DNA of 64,000 bases, taken from positions 124,001 through 188,000 of the forward strand of contig NZ_VNHJ01000001.1 in assembly GCF_008124525.1 (NCBI RefSeq), in the 5' to 3' direction. Shown here piece by piece: positions 1-8,404 of this stretch. Position numbers and translations under genes: made by a program. Every line of letters starts with the position of its first letter. Position 1 is the stretch's first letter. Source of the DNA: Oceanicella actignis (lineage in GTDB: Bacteria; Pseudomonadota; Alphaproteobacteria; Rhodobacterales; Rhodobacteraceae). A model generated the notes under the pieces. That model was not told where the DNA came from. It worked only from the letters and a program-made list of their open reading frames with translations, and made no database searches.

Positions 1-344
1 TCGGCCGCCCGCTGGCGCAGACCCAGCTGTTCCAGAAAAAGCTGGCCGACATGCAGACCGAGATCGCGCTGGGGCTGCAGGCCAGCCTGCGCGTGGGCCG
101 GCTGATGGACGAGGGCCGCGCCGCGCCCGAGATGATCTCGATCGTCAAGCGCAACAACTGCGGCAAGGCGCTGGACATCGCGCGCATGGCCCGCGACATG
201 CACGGGGGCAACGGCATTCAGGCCGAGTATCACGTCATGCGCCACGCCCAGAACCTGGAAACCGTGAACACCTACGAGGGCACGCATGACGTGCACGCCC
301 TGATCCTGGGGCGCGCGCAGACCGGCCTTCAGGCGTTCTTCTGA
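1..344 (+). CDS. gcdH: Glutaryl-CoA dehydrogenase, C-terminal part
   Basis: This is the last 113 codons of an acyl-CoA dehydrogenase; the gene begins before the window and the reading frame enters at base 3. The tail carries the helical C-terminal domain with GGNGI, then YHVMRH and [15 protein letters not shown], ending [10 protein letters not shown]. The run [15 protein letters not shown] is typical of glutaryl-CoA dehydrogenases, including the catalytic-base Glu of EGTHD. That enzyme is an FAD protein that oxidatively decarboxylates glutaryl-CoA to crotonyl-CoA in lysine and tryptophan breakdown, passing electrons to ETF. Subfamily assignment rests on the tail only, so another acyl-CoA dehydrogenase is possible but less likely. 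Confidence 0.85.
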   Translation, partial: GRPLAQTQLFQKKLADMQTEIALGLQASLRVGRLMDEGRAAPEMISIVKRNNCGKALDIARMARDMHGGNGIQAEYHVMRHAQNLETVNTYEGTHDVHALILGRAQTGLQAFF

Positions 345-370
345 GCGCGCGGCCGGGCGGGAGGGGCGCG

Positions 371-2038
371 ATGACCACGGACGGAACCGGGCGCGACGCG
401 CCGACCGGCGGGCGGCTGCTGGTCGAGTGCCTGCGCGCGCAGGGCGTCGAGCGCGTCTTCTGCGTGCCGGGCGAAAGCTATCTCGAGGCGCTCGACGCGC
501 TCGGCCTCGCCGGGGTCGAGACGGTCAACGCCCGCCACGAGGGCGCCGCCGCCATGATGGCCGAGGCCGACGGCAAGCTGACCGGCCGGCCGGGCGTCGC
601 CTTCGTCACCCGCGGCCCGGGCGCGACCAACGCCGCGGCCGGGGTGCATGTGGCCATGCAGGACGGCACGCCGATGGTGCTGTTCGTGGGCCAGATCGGC
701 CGCGCCATGCGCGGGCGCGCCGCCTTTCAGGAGGTGGACTACCGCCAGACCTTCCGCGACCTGGCCAAATGGGTCGAAGAGATCGACGACGCCGCCCGCA
801 TCCCCGAGATCGTCTCGCACGCCTGGCACATCGCCATGTCGGGCCGGCCGGGGCCGGTGGTGCTGGCGCTGCCCGAGGACATGCTGCGCGACCCCGCGCC
901 CGCCCGTCCCGGCCCGCGGGTCGAGGTCGCCGATCCCGCTCCCGACCCCGCCGCCATGGCGCGGATGCGCGCGGTCATGGCGGCGGCTGAGCGCCCGCTG
1001 GTCATCGTCGGCGGCAGCCGCTGGGACGCGGCGGCGCGCGAGGCGCTGCACCGCCTTGCCGCCGAATGGGACGTGCCTGTGGCCGTCACCTTCCGCCGGC
1101 AGATGCTGTTCGACGCCACGCATCCCAACTATGCCGGCGATCTGGGGCTGGGCGCCAATCCCGCCCTGGTGCGGCGCGCGGCCGAGGCCGACGCGGTGCT
1201 GATGATCGGCGCGCGCTTTTCCGAGAACCCCAGCCAGGGCTTCTCGCTGTTCGACATTCCCGCCCCGCGCCAGCGCCTGATCCATGTCCACCCCGCGCCC
1301 GACGAGCTGGGGCGCATCTACGTCCCCGAGGTGGCCGTCAACGCCACGCCGCGCCTGTTCCTCGAGGCCGCGCTGGCCGAGGCGCCGCCCCGCCGCTGGA
1401 GCGCGCGCGCCGAGAACGCCGCCTACCGCGCCTGGACCGACGCGCCCCCCGAGGATCCCGGCGCGCTGACCATGTCGCGGGTCATCGCCCACATGCGCGA
1501 GGTCCTGCCTCCCGACGCCGTTCTGACCAACGGCGCGGGCAACTACGCCATCTGGCTGCACCGCTTCTACCGCTGGCGCGCCTTCGGCACGCAGCTGGCG
1601 CCGGTGTCGGGCTCGATGGGCTACGGCCTGCCGGCCGCCATCGCCGCCAAGCTGCGCGACCCCGCGCGCGAGGTGTTCTGCCTGGCGGGCGACGGCTGCT
1701 TCCAGATGACGGGGCTCGAGCTGGCGACGGCGGCGCAGACGGGCGCCTCGGTGGTGACGCTGATCTGCGACAACGGCATGTATGGCACCATCCGCATGCA
1801 TCAGGAGCGCCGCTTTCCCGGACGCGCGCACGCCACCAGCCTGCGCAACCCAGACTTCGCCGCCCTGGCGCGCGCCTGCGGCGCCTGGGCCGAGACGGTC
1901 GCGCGCGACGAGGACTTTCCCGCCGCGTTCGAGCGCGCGCGCGCCCATGCGCGGGCCGCGAAGGGGCCGGCGGCGCTGCATCTGCGGCTCGATCCTCGGG
2001 CGCTGGCGCCGGGGCGCGCGTTGCCGGATGCCGGCTGA
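371..2038 (+). CDS. Thiamine diphosphate-dependent enzyme, acetolactate synthase-like
   Basis: A 555-residue protein with the three-domain fold of ThDP enzymes. The N-terminal PYR domain has the catalytic Glu in ARHEGAA (about residue 57) and the RGPGATN loop. The middle domain contains IVGGSRWDAAA. The C-terminal PP domain has the metal/ThDP motif GDGCFQMTG through DNGMYGTI (about residues 440-470). It resembles acetolactate synthase large subunits and related decarboxylases, but no ilvN regulatory subunit gene is next to it, so a biosynthetic IlvB role is doubtful. It follows the glutaryl-CoA dehydrogenase gene by 26 bp and may be cotranscribed with it. The substrate cannot be read from the sequence. 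Confidence 0.8.
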   Translation: MTTDGTGRDAPTGGRLLVECLRAQGVERVFCVPGESYLEALDALGLAGVETVNARHEGAAAMMAEADGKLTGRPGVAFVTRGPGATNAAAGVHVAMQDGTPMVLFVGQIGRAMRGRAAFQEVDYRQTFRDLAKWVEEIDDAARIPEIVSHAWHIAMSGRPGPVVLALPEDMLRDPAPARPGPRVEVADPAPDPAAMARMRAVMAAAERPLVIVGGSRWDAAAREALHRLAAEWDVPVAVTFRRQMLFDATHPNYAGDLGLGANPALVRRAAEADAVLMIGARFSENPSQGFSLFDIPAPRQRLIHVHPAPDELGRIYVPEVAVNATPRLFLEAALAEAPPRRWSARAENAAYRAWTDAPPEDPGALTMSRVIAHMREVLPPDAVLTNGAGNYAIWLHRFYRWRAFGTQLAPVSGSMGYGLPAAIAAKLRDPAREVFCLAGDGCFQMTGLELATAAQTGASVVTLICDNGMYGTIRMHQERRFPGRAHATSLRNPDFAALARACGAWAETVARDEDFPAAFERARAHARAAKGPAALHLRLDPRALAPGRALPDAG

Positions 2039-2173
2039 ACGGGGAGCCTGAACGGGGGGCGCCGATCGCAGGGCGGTTGCCGCGGGGCGGTTGTCGCGCT
2101 AACCCTATGGATGAACAGGATGGATGAATGCGGCGCGCGGCGTGCGCGCAGGCTTGGATCAGGGGAGCTCTGA

Positions 2174-2968
2174 ATGGGGCATGAGACGGCTTCGGCGCCG
2201 CGGGGCGCGGCGTTTCGCGACGCCGCGGTTCTTGTCGTGGCGGCGCGCGACGCCGCGCGCGCGATCGCCCAGACCCTGCGCGATGCGGGCATGCGGGTGG
2301 ACGCCGCGCTGACCCGAGACGAGGCGCTGGGGCTGATCGGCTTCTACGACTTCGACCTGGCGCTGGTCGATCCGCTTTGCGACGGCGGCGCGGGGGCCGA
2401 GCTGATCCGCGATCTGGTCGCGGCGGCGGGCGGCCCGGCGGTGGCCGCCCTTGCCGCGCCCGAGGACGAGCGCGCCCGCGCCCTGGCGCGCGAGGCGGGC
2501 GCGTCGGCCTGCCTTGCGCCCGACGCGCCGGCCGAGGCGGCGGCGGCGCTGCTTGGTCCGAGCGGCGCCGAGCCGGGGCGGGGCGCCGCGCCCGATGCCG
2601 AACCGGCCGTGGGCGGGGTGGACCCCGGGCGCTTCGGCGCGCATGTGGATCGCGAGATCTACGAAGGCCTGGCCGCGGCCATCGGCGAAGAGATGATGGA
2701 CGAGCTGCTGACCCGCGTGCGCGCCGACATCGCCGAGCAGCGCGCCCTGGTCGCCGCCGCCGCCCCCGCCGCCGATCGCGAGGCGCTGCGCCGGGCCACG
2801 CATGTTCTCATCTCGGTCGCCGGCGCGGTGGGCGCGACGCCGCTGCAACGCATGGCCGAAGAGCTCAACCGCCTGGCCAAGCAGGCCGAGGACGAGGCCC
2901 TGCGCGCGGCAGCGGCGGCGCTGACCGCCGAGGCCGACGAGGTGCTGGCCTTCATCGGGCCGCGCTAG
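2174..2968 (+). CDS. Degenerate receiver domain fused to HPt phosphotransfer domain
   Basis: A 264-residue protein. Residues about 17-130 look like a response-regulator receiver: the phospho-acceptor position is kept (D66 in LALVDP), but the N-terminal acidic pair is replaced (VLVVAARD) and no Lys is seen where the conserved one should be (ACLAPDAP). Residues about 165-264 are an HPt four-helix bundle with the phosphorylatable His in ATHVLISVAGA (about H210). The gene ends 4 bp before a sigma-54 response regulator, so it is probably that regulator's phosphodonor, like LuxU with LuxO. A Shine-Dalgarno sequence (AGGGGAG) precedes the ATG. Family assignment is by motif; the pairing is inference. 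Confidence 0.7.
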   Translation: MGHETASAPRGAAFRDAAVLVVAARDAARAIAQTLRDAGMRVDAALTRDEALGLIGFYDFDLALVDPLCDGGAGAELIRDLVAAAGGPAVAALAAPEDERARALAREAGASACLAPDAPAEAAAALLGPSGAEPGRGAAPDAEPAVGGVDPGRFGAHVDREIYEGLAAAIGEEMMDELLTRVRADIAEQRALVAAAAPAADREALRRATHVLISVAGAVGATPLQRMAEELNRLAKQAEDEALRAAAAALTAEADEVLAFIGPR

Positions 2969-2972
2969 GCGC

Positions 2973-4460
2973 ATGACGCACGCCCGCCTATCCGGCTTCG
3001 CTGCGCGGCCCGATGCGGGGCCGGTCCTCCTGGTCGAGGACACGCCCTCGCTGTCGATGGTCTACGAGACGGTGCTGCGCAAGGCGGGCTACGACGTGCG
3101 CGCGGCGCTGACAGGGGCCGACGCGCGGGCCGAATTCGCGCGCGGCGCGGCGCGGGTGGTGCTGCTGGACCTGATCCTGCCCGACGCCGACGGGATCGAC
3201 CTTCTGCGCGAGATGACGCGGGCCGACCCCGGCGCGAAGGTGATCGTGATCACGGCGAACGGCTCGATCAACCGCGCGGTGGACGCCATGCGCGGCGGCG
3301 CCTTCGACTTCCTGGTCAAGCCCTTCGACGACAAGCGCCTGCTATCGGCCGTGGCGAACGCCGCCGCCGCCGCCGGCGGCGCGGCCGAGGCGGCCGCCGC
3401 CCCGCCCGCCGGCAGCCGCTTTCACGGCTTCGTCGGCTCGTCGCCGGCGATGCAGGCGGTGTATGAGAAGGTGCGCTCGATCGGGCGCTCGACCGCGACG
3501 GTGTTCGTCACCGGCGAAAGCGGCTCGGGCAAGGAGGTCTGCGCCCAGGCGATCCACGCCGTGTCGAACCGGGCCTCGGGGCCGTTCGTGCCGCTCAATT
3601 GCGGCGCCATCCCCAAGGATCTGCTGGAATCCGAGGTGTTCGGGCATCTGCGCGGCGCCTTCACCGGCGCGGTCGCCGACAAGCAGGGCGCGGCGGCGGC
3701 GGCCGACGGCGGCACGCTGTTCATGGACGAGATCTGCGAGCTGAGCCTGGATCTTCAGGCCAAGCTGCTGCGCTTTCTCCAGACCTCGACCATCCAGCCC
3801 GTGGGCGCGGCCACGCCGCGCAAGGTCGATGTGCGCATCGTCTGCGCCACCAACCGCGACCCGGCCGAAGAGGTGCGCCGCGGCCGCTTCCGCGAGGATC
3901 TGTTCTACCGCCTGCACGTCGTGCCCATTCACCTGCCGCCCCTGCGCGAGCGCGGCGAGGACGTGCTGGAAATCGCGCAGACCTTCCTCGAGCAGTTCAG
4001 CCGCGAGGAGGGCAAGCGCTTCAAGCGGCTTGGCGAAGAGGTGCGGCGCCTGTTCCTTTCGCATCCATGGCCGGGCAATGTGCGCCAGCTGCAGAACGCG
4101 ATCCGCCATGTGGCGGTGCTGCATGACGGCGAGGAGGTGACCCCCGCCATGCTGCCGCCCGAGATCGTTTCGGGCCAGGCGCCGACGCCGGTCGACGGCG
4201 CGCAGGGCTGGTTCCCGGCGACGGGCCGCGCGCCGGGGGCCGCGGCGCCCGCCGCCCCGCCCGCCGGGCCCGAGGGGCTGCGCGCCCATGCCCGCGCCAT
4301 GGTGGGGGCGCGGCTGGCGGATGTCGAGCGCGAGGTGATCGAGGCCACCATCGAGGCCTGCGGCGGCTCGGTGCCCAAGGCGGCGCGGATGCTGGACGTC
4401 AGCGCCTCGACCCTTTACCGCAAGCGCGAGGCCTGGGCGCGCGCCCGCGACAAGGCCTGA
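2973..4460 (+). CDS. LuxO-like sigma-54-dependent response regulator
   Basis: A 495-residue NtrC-family activator. The receiver (about residues 16-125) has the acidic pair in LLVEDT, phospho-acceptor D66 in VLLDLILPD and K116 in FLVKPF, so it should be active. The AAA+ core (about 150-385) has Walker A GESGSGKE, the sigma-54 contact loop GAFTGA (about 228) and Walker B GGTLFMDEI. A Fis-type helix-turn-helix ends the protein (GGSVPKAARMLDVSASTLYRK). It would hydrolyse ATP to open RpoN promoters when phosphorylated. No histidine kinase is nearby; the HPt protein 4 bp upstream is the likely partner. The middle linker before the HTH is Ala/Pro-rich. Target genes are unknown. Confidence 0.85.
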   Translation: MTHARLSGFAARPDAGPVLLVEDTPSLSMVYETVLRKAGYDVRAALTGADARAEFARGAARVVLLDLILPDADGIDLLREMTRADPGAKVIVITANGSINRAVDAMRGGAFDFLVKPFDDKRLLSAVANAAAAAGGAAEAAAAPPAGSRFHGFVGSSPAMQAVYEKVRSIGRSTATVFVTGESGSGKEVCAQAIHAVSNRASGPFVPLNCGAIPKDLLESEVFGHLRGAFTGAVADKQGAAAAADGGTLFMDEICELSLDLQAKLLRFLQTSTIQPVGAATPRKVDVRIVCATNRDPAEEVRRGRFREDLFYRLHVVPIHLPPLRERGEDVLEIAQTFLEQFSREEGKRFKRLGEEVRRLFLSHPWPGNVRQLQNAIRHVAVLHDGEEVTPAMLPPEIVSGQAPTPVDGAQGWFPATGRAPGAAAPAAPPAGPEGLRAHARAMVGARLADVEREVIEATIEACGGSVPKAARMLDVSASTLYRKREAWARARDKA

Positions 4461-4464
4461 GCGC

Positions 4465-4606
4465 GCCCGGCTGACGCGGCCGCGCCCCAGCCCCGGCGCG
4501 CGAGGGGGGCGAAAACCGAAAGCGGCCGGCGGACGCGGCCGCGCCATCGCAAGGCCGCCGGCGGCGCGCGACGTCAACGAACGCGCCCGGCGGACGCGGC
4601 GTCGCC
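4465..4606. repeat. Three 22-bp direct repeats, about 60-bp period
   Basis: Three imperfect copies of a 22-bp unit lie at 4465-4486, 4524-4545 and 4585-4606 in the 270-bp gap between the sigma-54 regulator and the nucleoside transport operon. Copies agree at about 19-20 of 22 positions and share the core GACGCGGC preceded by CCGGC. Start-to-start spacing is 59 and 61 bp. No gene is apparent in this gap. They could be regulator binding sites for the downstream operon or simply remnants of a GC-rich repeat family. Confidence 0.5.
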
Positions 4607-4730
4607 TCTTGCCAAGCGCCGCGTTTGCCCGCACCCTTCCGCCCCGCGACGCAACGACGCCGCCGCGCCGACCGCAAAGTGCAGGCTTCGCCCGCGCGGC
4701 GCGCAAACCGACAGGGAAAGGATGATCCAC

Positions 4731-5723
4731 ATGCTTCGACGCACGCTGCTGGCCGCGACCGCCGCGCTGGCCGCCGTGGCCGCGCAGGCCGCCGAGCTCA
4801 AGCCCGCCGTGGTCTACGATCTGGGCGGCAAGTTCGACAAGTCGTTCAACGAGGCCGCCTATTCGGGCGCCGAGCGTTTCCGCAAGGAAACCGGCGTCGC
4901 CTACCGCGATTTCGAGATCCAGAACGACGCCCAGCGCGAGCAGGCGCTGCGTCGCTTCGCGCGCAGCGGCTACAACCCGATCGTGGCCATCGGCTTCAGC
5001 CAGGCCGCCGCGGTCGAGAAGGTGGCCAAGGAGTTCCCCGACGCCAATTTCGCCATCGTGGACATGGTGGTGGACCTGCCCAATGTGCGCTCGATCCTGT
5101 TCAAGGAGCATGAGGGCTCTTATCTGGTCGGCATCCTGGCGGCCATGGCCTCCAAGACCGGCAAGGTCGGCTTCGTCGGCGGCATGGACATTCCGCTGAT
5201 CCGCAAGTTCGCCTGCGGCTATCGCGGCGGCGTCAAGGCGGCCAATCCGGACGCGGTGGTGTTCGAGAACATGACCGGCACCACCGGCGCGGCGTGGAAC
5301 GATCCGGTGCGCGGCGGCGAGCTGGCCAAGGCGCAGATGGCCCAGGGCGCCGACGTCATCTACCACGCCGCCGGCGGCACCGGGCTGGGCGTGATCCAGG
5401 CCGCCGCCGATGCGGGCAAGCTGGCCATCGGCGTGGACAGCAACCAGAACGGCATCGCGCCGGGGCATGTGCTGACCTCGATGCTCAAGCGCGTGGACGT
5501 GGCCGTCTACGACGCCTTCAAGGACGTGCAGGACGGCAAGTGGACCACGGGCTTCGAGGTTCTGGGCCTGGCCGAGGGCGGCGTCGGCTATGCGCTGGAC
5601 GAGAACAACAAGGACCTGATCACGCCCGAGATGAAGGCCGCCGCCGACGAGGCCGCCGCCAAGATCATCGCCGGCGAGATCGTCGTGCACGACTACATGT
5701 CCGACAACGCCTGCCCCTACTGA
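4731..5723 (+). CDS. BMP-family nucleoside-binding periplasmic protein
   Basis: A 330-residue BmpA/PnrA/Med-type substrate-binding protein. A Sec signal peptide (LRRTLLAATAALAAVAAQAAE) lacks a lipobox, so the protein should be free in the periplasm. Family marks are YDLGGKFDKSFNEAAY near the N-terminus and IGVDSNQNGIAPG in the second lobe. I chose the ATG at 4731 because AGGGAAAGG lies 9 bp upstream; the in-frame ATG at 4722 leaves only 2 bp. The ATPase, two permeases and nucleoside-metabolising enzymes downstream make nucleosides the likely ligand. The family is known for purine nucleoside binding; the exact ligand here is inference. Confidence 0.88.
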   Translation: MLRRTLLAATAALAAVAAQAAELKPAVVYDLGGKFDKSFNEAAYSGAERFRKETGVAYRDFEIQNDAQREQALRRFARSGYNPIVAIGFSQAAAVEKVAKEFPDANFAIVDMVVDLPNVRSILFKEHEGSYLVGILAAMASKTGKVGFVGGMDIPLIRKFACGYRGGVKAANPDAVVFENMTGTTGAAWNDPVRGGELAKAQMAQGADVIYHAAGGTGLGVIQAAADAGKLAIGVDSNQNGIAPGHVLTSMLKRVDVAVYDAFKDVQDGKWTTGFEVLGLAEGGVGYALDENNKDLITPEMKAAADEAAAKIIAGEIVVHDYMSDNACPY

Positions 5724-5946
5724 GGGCTCCGGGCGGCGCGCCGACCGGCCGCGCCGCCCTTCGCGCATGCGGCGTTTCCCTTGCGTCGCGCATTGGCGCC
5801 GGGCGCGCAAGGCGCTATTCGGCCCCTCGTTCATTCGAATCGCCTTCGCCTCGGGACCGCGGCGCCTGCGGGCTTTCCCCGCGCCGCCCGGAGGGCTACC
5901 GTCAATTCGAGCGGCGCCGTGCCGGCGTCGGCGGGAGGAGCATCGC

Positions 5947-7467
5947 ATGACGGCGCCTGCCATCGAACTTGTCGGCGTGGACAAGAGCTTCGGCCCCGTC
6001 CACGCCAACCGCGACATCAACCTGCGGGTCGAGAAGGGCACGATCCACGGCATCGTCGGCGAGAACGGCGCCGGCAAGTCGACCCTGATGTCGATCCTCT
6101 ACGGCTTCTACCAGGCCGATCGCGGCGAGATCCGCGTGAACGGGCGCCGCGTGCGCATTCCCGACAGCCAGGCCGCCATCGCGCTGGGCATCGGCATGGT
6201 GCACCAGCACTTCATGCTGGTCGAACCCTTCACCGTGCTCGAGAACGTCATGCTGGGCGCCGAGGGCGGGCGGCTTCTGCGCGGCGGCTCGGCGCGCGCG
6301 CGCGCCGAGCTTGCGCGCCTGGCGCGCGAATACGGGCTCGAGGTCGATCCCGACGCGGTGGTGGGCGATCTGCCCGTCGGCCAGCAGCAGCGGGTCGAGA
6401 TCCTCAAGGCGCTGTATCGCGGCGCCGAGATCCTGATCCTGGACGAGCCGACCGGCGTGCTGACCCCCGACGAGGCCGATCAGCTGTTCCGCATCCTCGA
6501 CCAGCTGCGCGCGCAGGGCAAGACGGTGCTGCTCATCACCCACAAGCTGCGCGAGATCATGGCCGCCACCGACGCGGTGTCGGTCATGCGCGCGGGGCGC
6601 ATGGTCGCCACGCGCGCGACCGCCGACACCTCGGTCGAGGAGCTGGCCGAGCTGATGGTCGGGCGGCGCGTCCTCTTGCGCGTGGACAAGGGCCCCGCGC
6701 GCCCGGGCGAGGTGCGCCTGCGCGTCGCGGATGCGCGCGCTCATGACGCGCAGGGCGTCGAGCGGCTGCGCGGCGTCTCGCTCGAGGTGCGCGCGGGCGA
6801 GATCGTCGGCATCGCCGGCGTGGCGGGCAACGGCCAGTCAGAGCTGCTCGAGGCGATCGCGGGCATCCGGCCGCTGAGCGCGGGGCGCATCGAGATCTGC
6901 GGCGCGCCGCTGGCCCGCCCCGACCCGGCGCTGGCGCGGCGCATGGGGCTGGCGCATGTGCCCGAGGACCGGCACCGCATGGGGCTGGTCACGCGCTTTC
7001 CCGCGCGCGAGAACGCGATCCTGGGCTATCACCGCGCGCCGCGCTACGGAAACGGTCCGTTTCTGGATCAGGGCCGGGTGCTCGAGGCCTGCCGCGAGCT
7101 GATGGCCGCCTTCGACGTGCGCCCGCCCGATCCGCATCTCAAGACCGCGAACTTCTCGGGCGGGAACCAGCAGAAGATCGTGCTGGCGCGCGAGATCGAG
7201 CGCGACCCCGAGGTGCTGATCGTGGGCCAGCCCACGCGCGGCGTGGATGTGGGCGCGATCGAGGCCATCCACCGCCGCCTCATCGAACTGCGCGACGCGG
7301 GCAAGGCGATCTTGCTGGTTTCGGTCGAGCTGGACGAGATCCGCGCCCTGTCGGACCGCATCCTGGTCATGTTCGACGGCCGCCTGATGGGCGAACGCGA
7401 CGCCGCCGCCGACGAGCGCGAGCTGGGCCTGCTGATGTCGGGCGTCGGCGCCGGGAGGGCGGCATGA
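5947..7467 (+). CDS. Nucleoside ABC transporter, double ATPase
   Basis: A 506-residue protein with two ABC cassettes in tandem, as in sugar and BMP-type nucleoside importers. The first cassette has Walker A GENGAGKST (about residue 38), signature-like LPVGQQQRVEI and Walker B ILILDEPTGVL. The second has a degenerate P-loop region (GIAGVAGNGQSE) and signature FSGGNQQKIVLAREIE, the usual asymmetry for this class. The start at 5947 follows GGGAGGAG by 6 bp; an open frame further upstream has no ribosome site. The stop overlaps an ATG (ATGA at 7464). It energises the two permeases encoded downstream, although a nuclease gene now lies between. Confidence 0.9.
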   Translation: MTAPAIELVGVDKSFGPVHANRDINLRVEKGTIHGIVGENGAGKSTLMSILYGFYQADRGEIRVNGRRVRIPDSQAAIALGIGMVHQHFMLVEPFTVLENVMLGAEGGRLLRGGSARARAELARLAREYGLEVDPDAVVGDLPVGQQQRVEILKALYRGAEILILDEPTGVLTPDEADQLFRILDQLRAQGKTVLLITHKLREIMAATDAVSVMRAGRMVATRATADTSVEELAELMVGRRVLLRVDKGPARPGEVRLRVADARAHDAQGVERLRGVSLEVRAGEIVGIAGVAGNGQSELLEAIAGIRPLSAGRIEICGAPLARPDPALARRMGLAHVPEDRHRMGLVTRFPARENAILGYHRAPRYGNGPFLDQGRVLEACRELMAAFDVRPPDPHLKTANFSGGNQQKIVLAREIERDPEVLIVGQPTRGVDVGAIEAIHRRLIELRDAGKAILLVSVELDEIRALSDRILVMFDGRLMGERDAAADERELGLLMSGVGAGRAA

Positions 7468-7498
7468 GCGCCCGGCGGCCGACGCGCGGGGGGCGGCG

Positions 7499-8404
7499 AT
7501 GACGGGCGCGCGCGGGCTTTCGGTCCGGCTGTTCCTGGCCGACGGCGCGCCCGGCGGCATCGTCACGGCCGAGATCATGAACTGGACCGGCCATGTTCTT
7601 TCGGCGCCGCGCGCGGCGCTGGCGCGGGCCTTGGGGCGCGACGAGGCGGGCAAGACGGGCGTCTATTTCCTGATCGGCGAGGTCGAAGATTCTCTTGGTC
7701 GGCGGCGGGTCTACGTTGGCGAGAGCGACGAGGTCGGCCGCCGGGTCGCGGAGCATGCGGCCGATCCCGCCAAGGATTTCTTCGAGCGCTTCGTTCTCGT
7801 CACCAGCAAGGACCAGAACCTGACCAAGGCCCATGCGCGTTATCTCGAGAACCGCCTTGCCGCCATCGCGCGGGAATCGCGGCGCGCCATCCTTGACAAC
7901 CGGACTGATCCCGCGTCGGGGGCGTTGCCCGAAAGCGACGTTGCGGACATGGAATTCTTCATCGCGCAGACCCGCCTCATCATGCCCGTTCTGGGGCATG
8001 ATTTCCTGCGCGAGCCGGCGATCGCCCGCGAGGCGTCCCCCGGCGCGCTCGAGCTGTATCTGGAAAGCCCGAAGAAGGGCTTGCGGGCCGAGGCGGTCAT
8101 GACCGACGACGCCTTCGTCGTGCGCGCCGGATCGACCGCCGCCCCGACGCCCCGCGGCGGCGGCCGCTCTGGCGCGGCGGGCCATGCCGCCTTGCGCGCG
8201 CAGCTTGCGGCCGAGGGGGTGCTCGCCCCCGACCGGGATGGGCGGGCGTTGCGTTTCGCGCAGGATTTCGCCTTCTCGAGCTCCGGCGCGGCGGCGTCCG
8301 TCATCCATGGGCGCTCGGCCAACGGGCGCATCGCCTGGCGCCTCAAGGGCTCGGGCGCGACGTTGAGGCAGCATGAGGAAGCGCAGACGGAGGGCCGCGC
8401 ATGA
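7499..8404 (+). CDS. GIY-YIG nuclease with C-terminal DUF4357-like region
   Basis: A 301-residue protein. The GIY-YIG nuclease core starts at about residue 54 (GVYFLIG) with the second strand RVYVGES (about 70-76), an Arg after it (GRRVAEH) and a candidate metal-binding Glu in ARYLENRL. The C-terminus (about 225-297, ending near SANGRIAWRL) resembles DUF4357, a small domain often attached to such nucleases. It sits inside the nucleoside ABC operon between ATPase and permease, and its stop overlaps the permease start (ATGA at 8401). Its codon use is visibly less GC-rich than its neighbours in the middle third, suggesting acquisition. Its target and role are unknown; it has no obvious link to nucleoside transport. 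Confidence 0.75.
   Translation: MTGARGLSVRLFLADGAPGGIVTAEIMNWTGHVLSAPRAALARALGRDEAGKTGVYFLIGEVEDSLGRRRVYVGESDEVGRRVAEHAADPAKDFFERFVLVTSKDQNLTKAHARYLENRLAAIARESRRAILDNRTDPASGALPESDVADMEFFIAQTRLIMPVLGHDFLREPAIAREASPGALELYLESPKKGLRAEAVMTDDAFVVRAGSTAAPTPRGGGRSGAAGHAALRAQLAAEGVLAPDRDGRALRFAQDFAFSSSGAAASVIHGRSANGRIAWRLKGSGATLRQHEEAQTEGRA

Noticed and set aside
371-2038. Calling the ThDP enzyme IlvB
   Set aside because: Motifs are shared by the wider family and the regulatory-subunit gene expected next to ilvB is absent.
3342-6077. A 911-codon minus-strand frame opposite the sigma-54 regulator and BMP protein
   Set aside because: Shadow of two conserved genes; no motif and no initiation signal.
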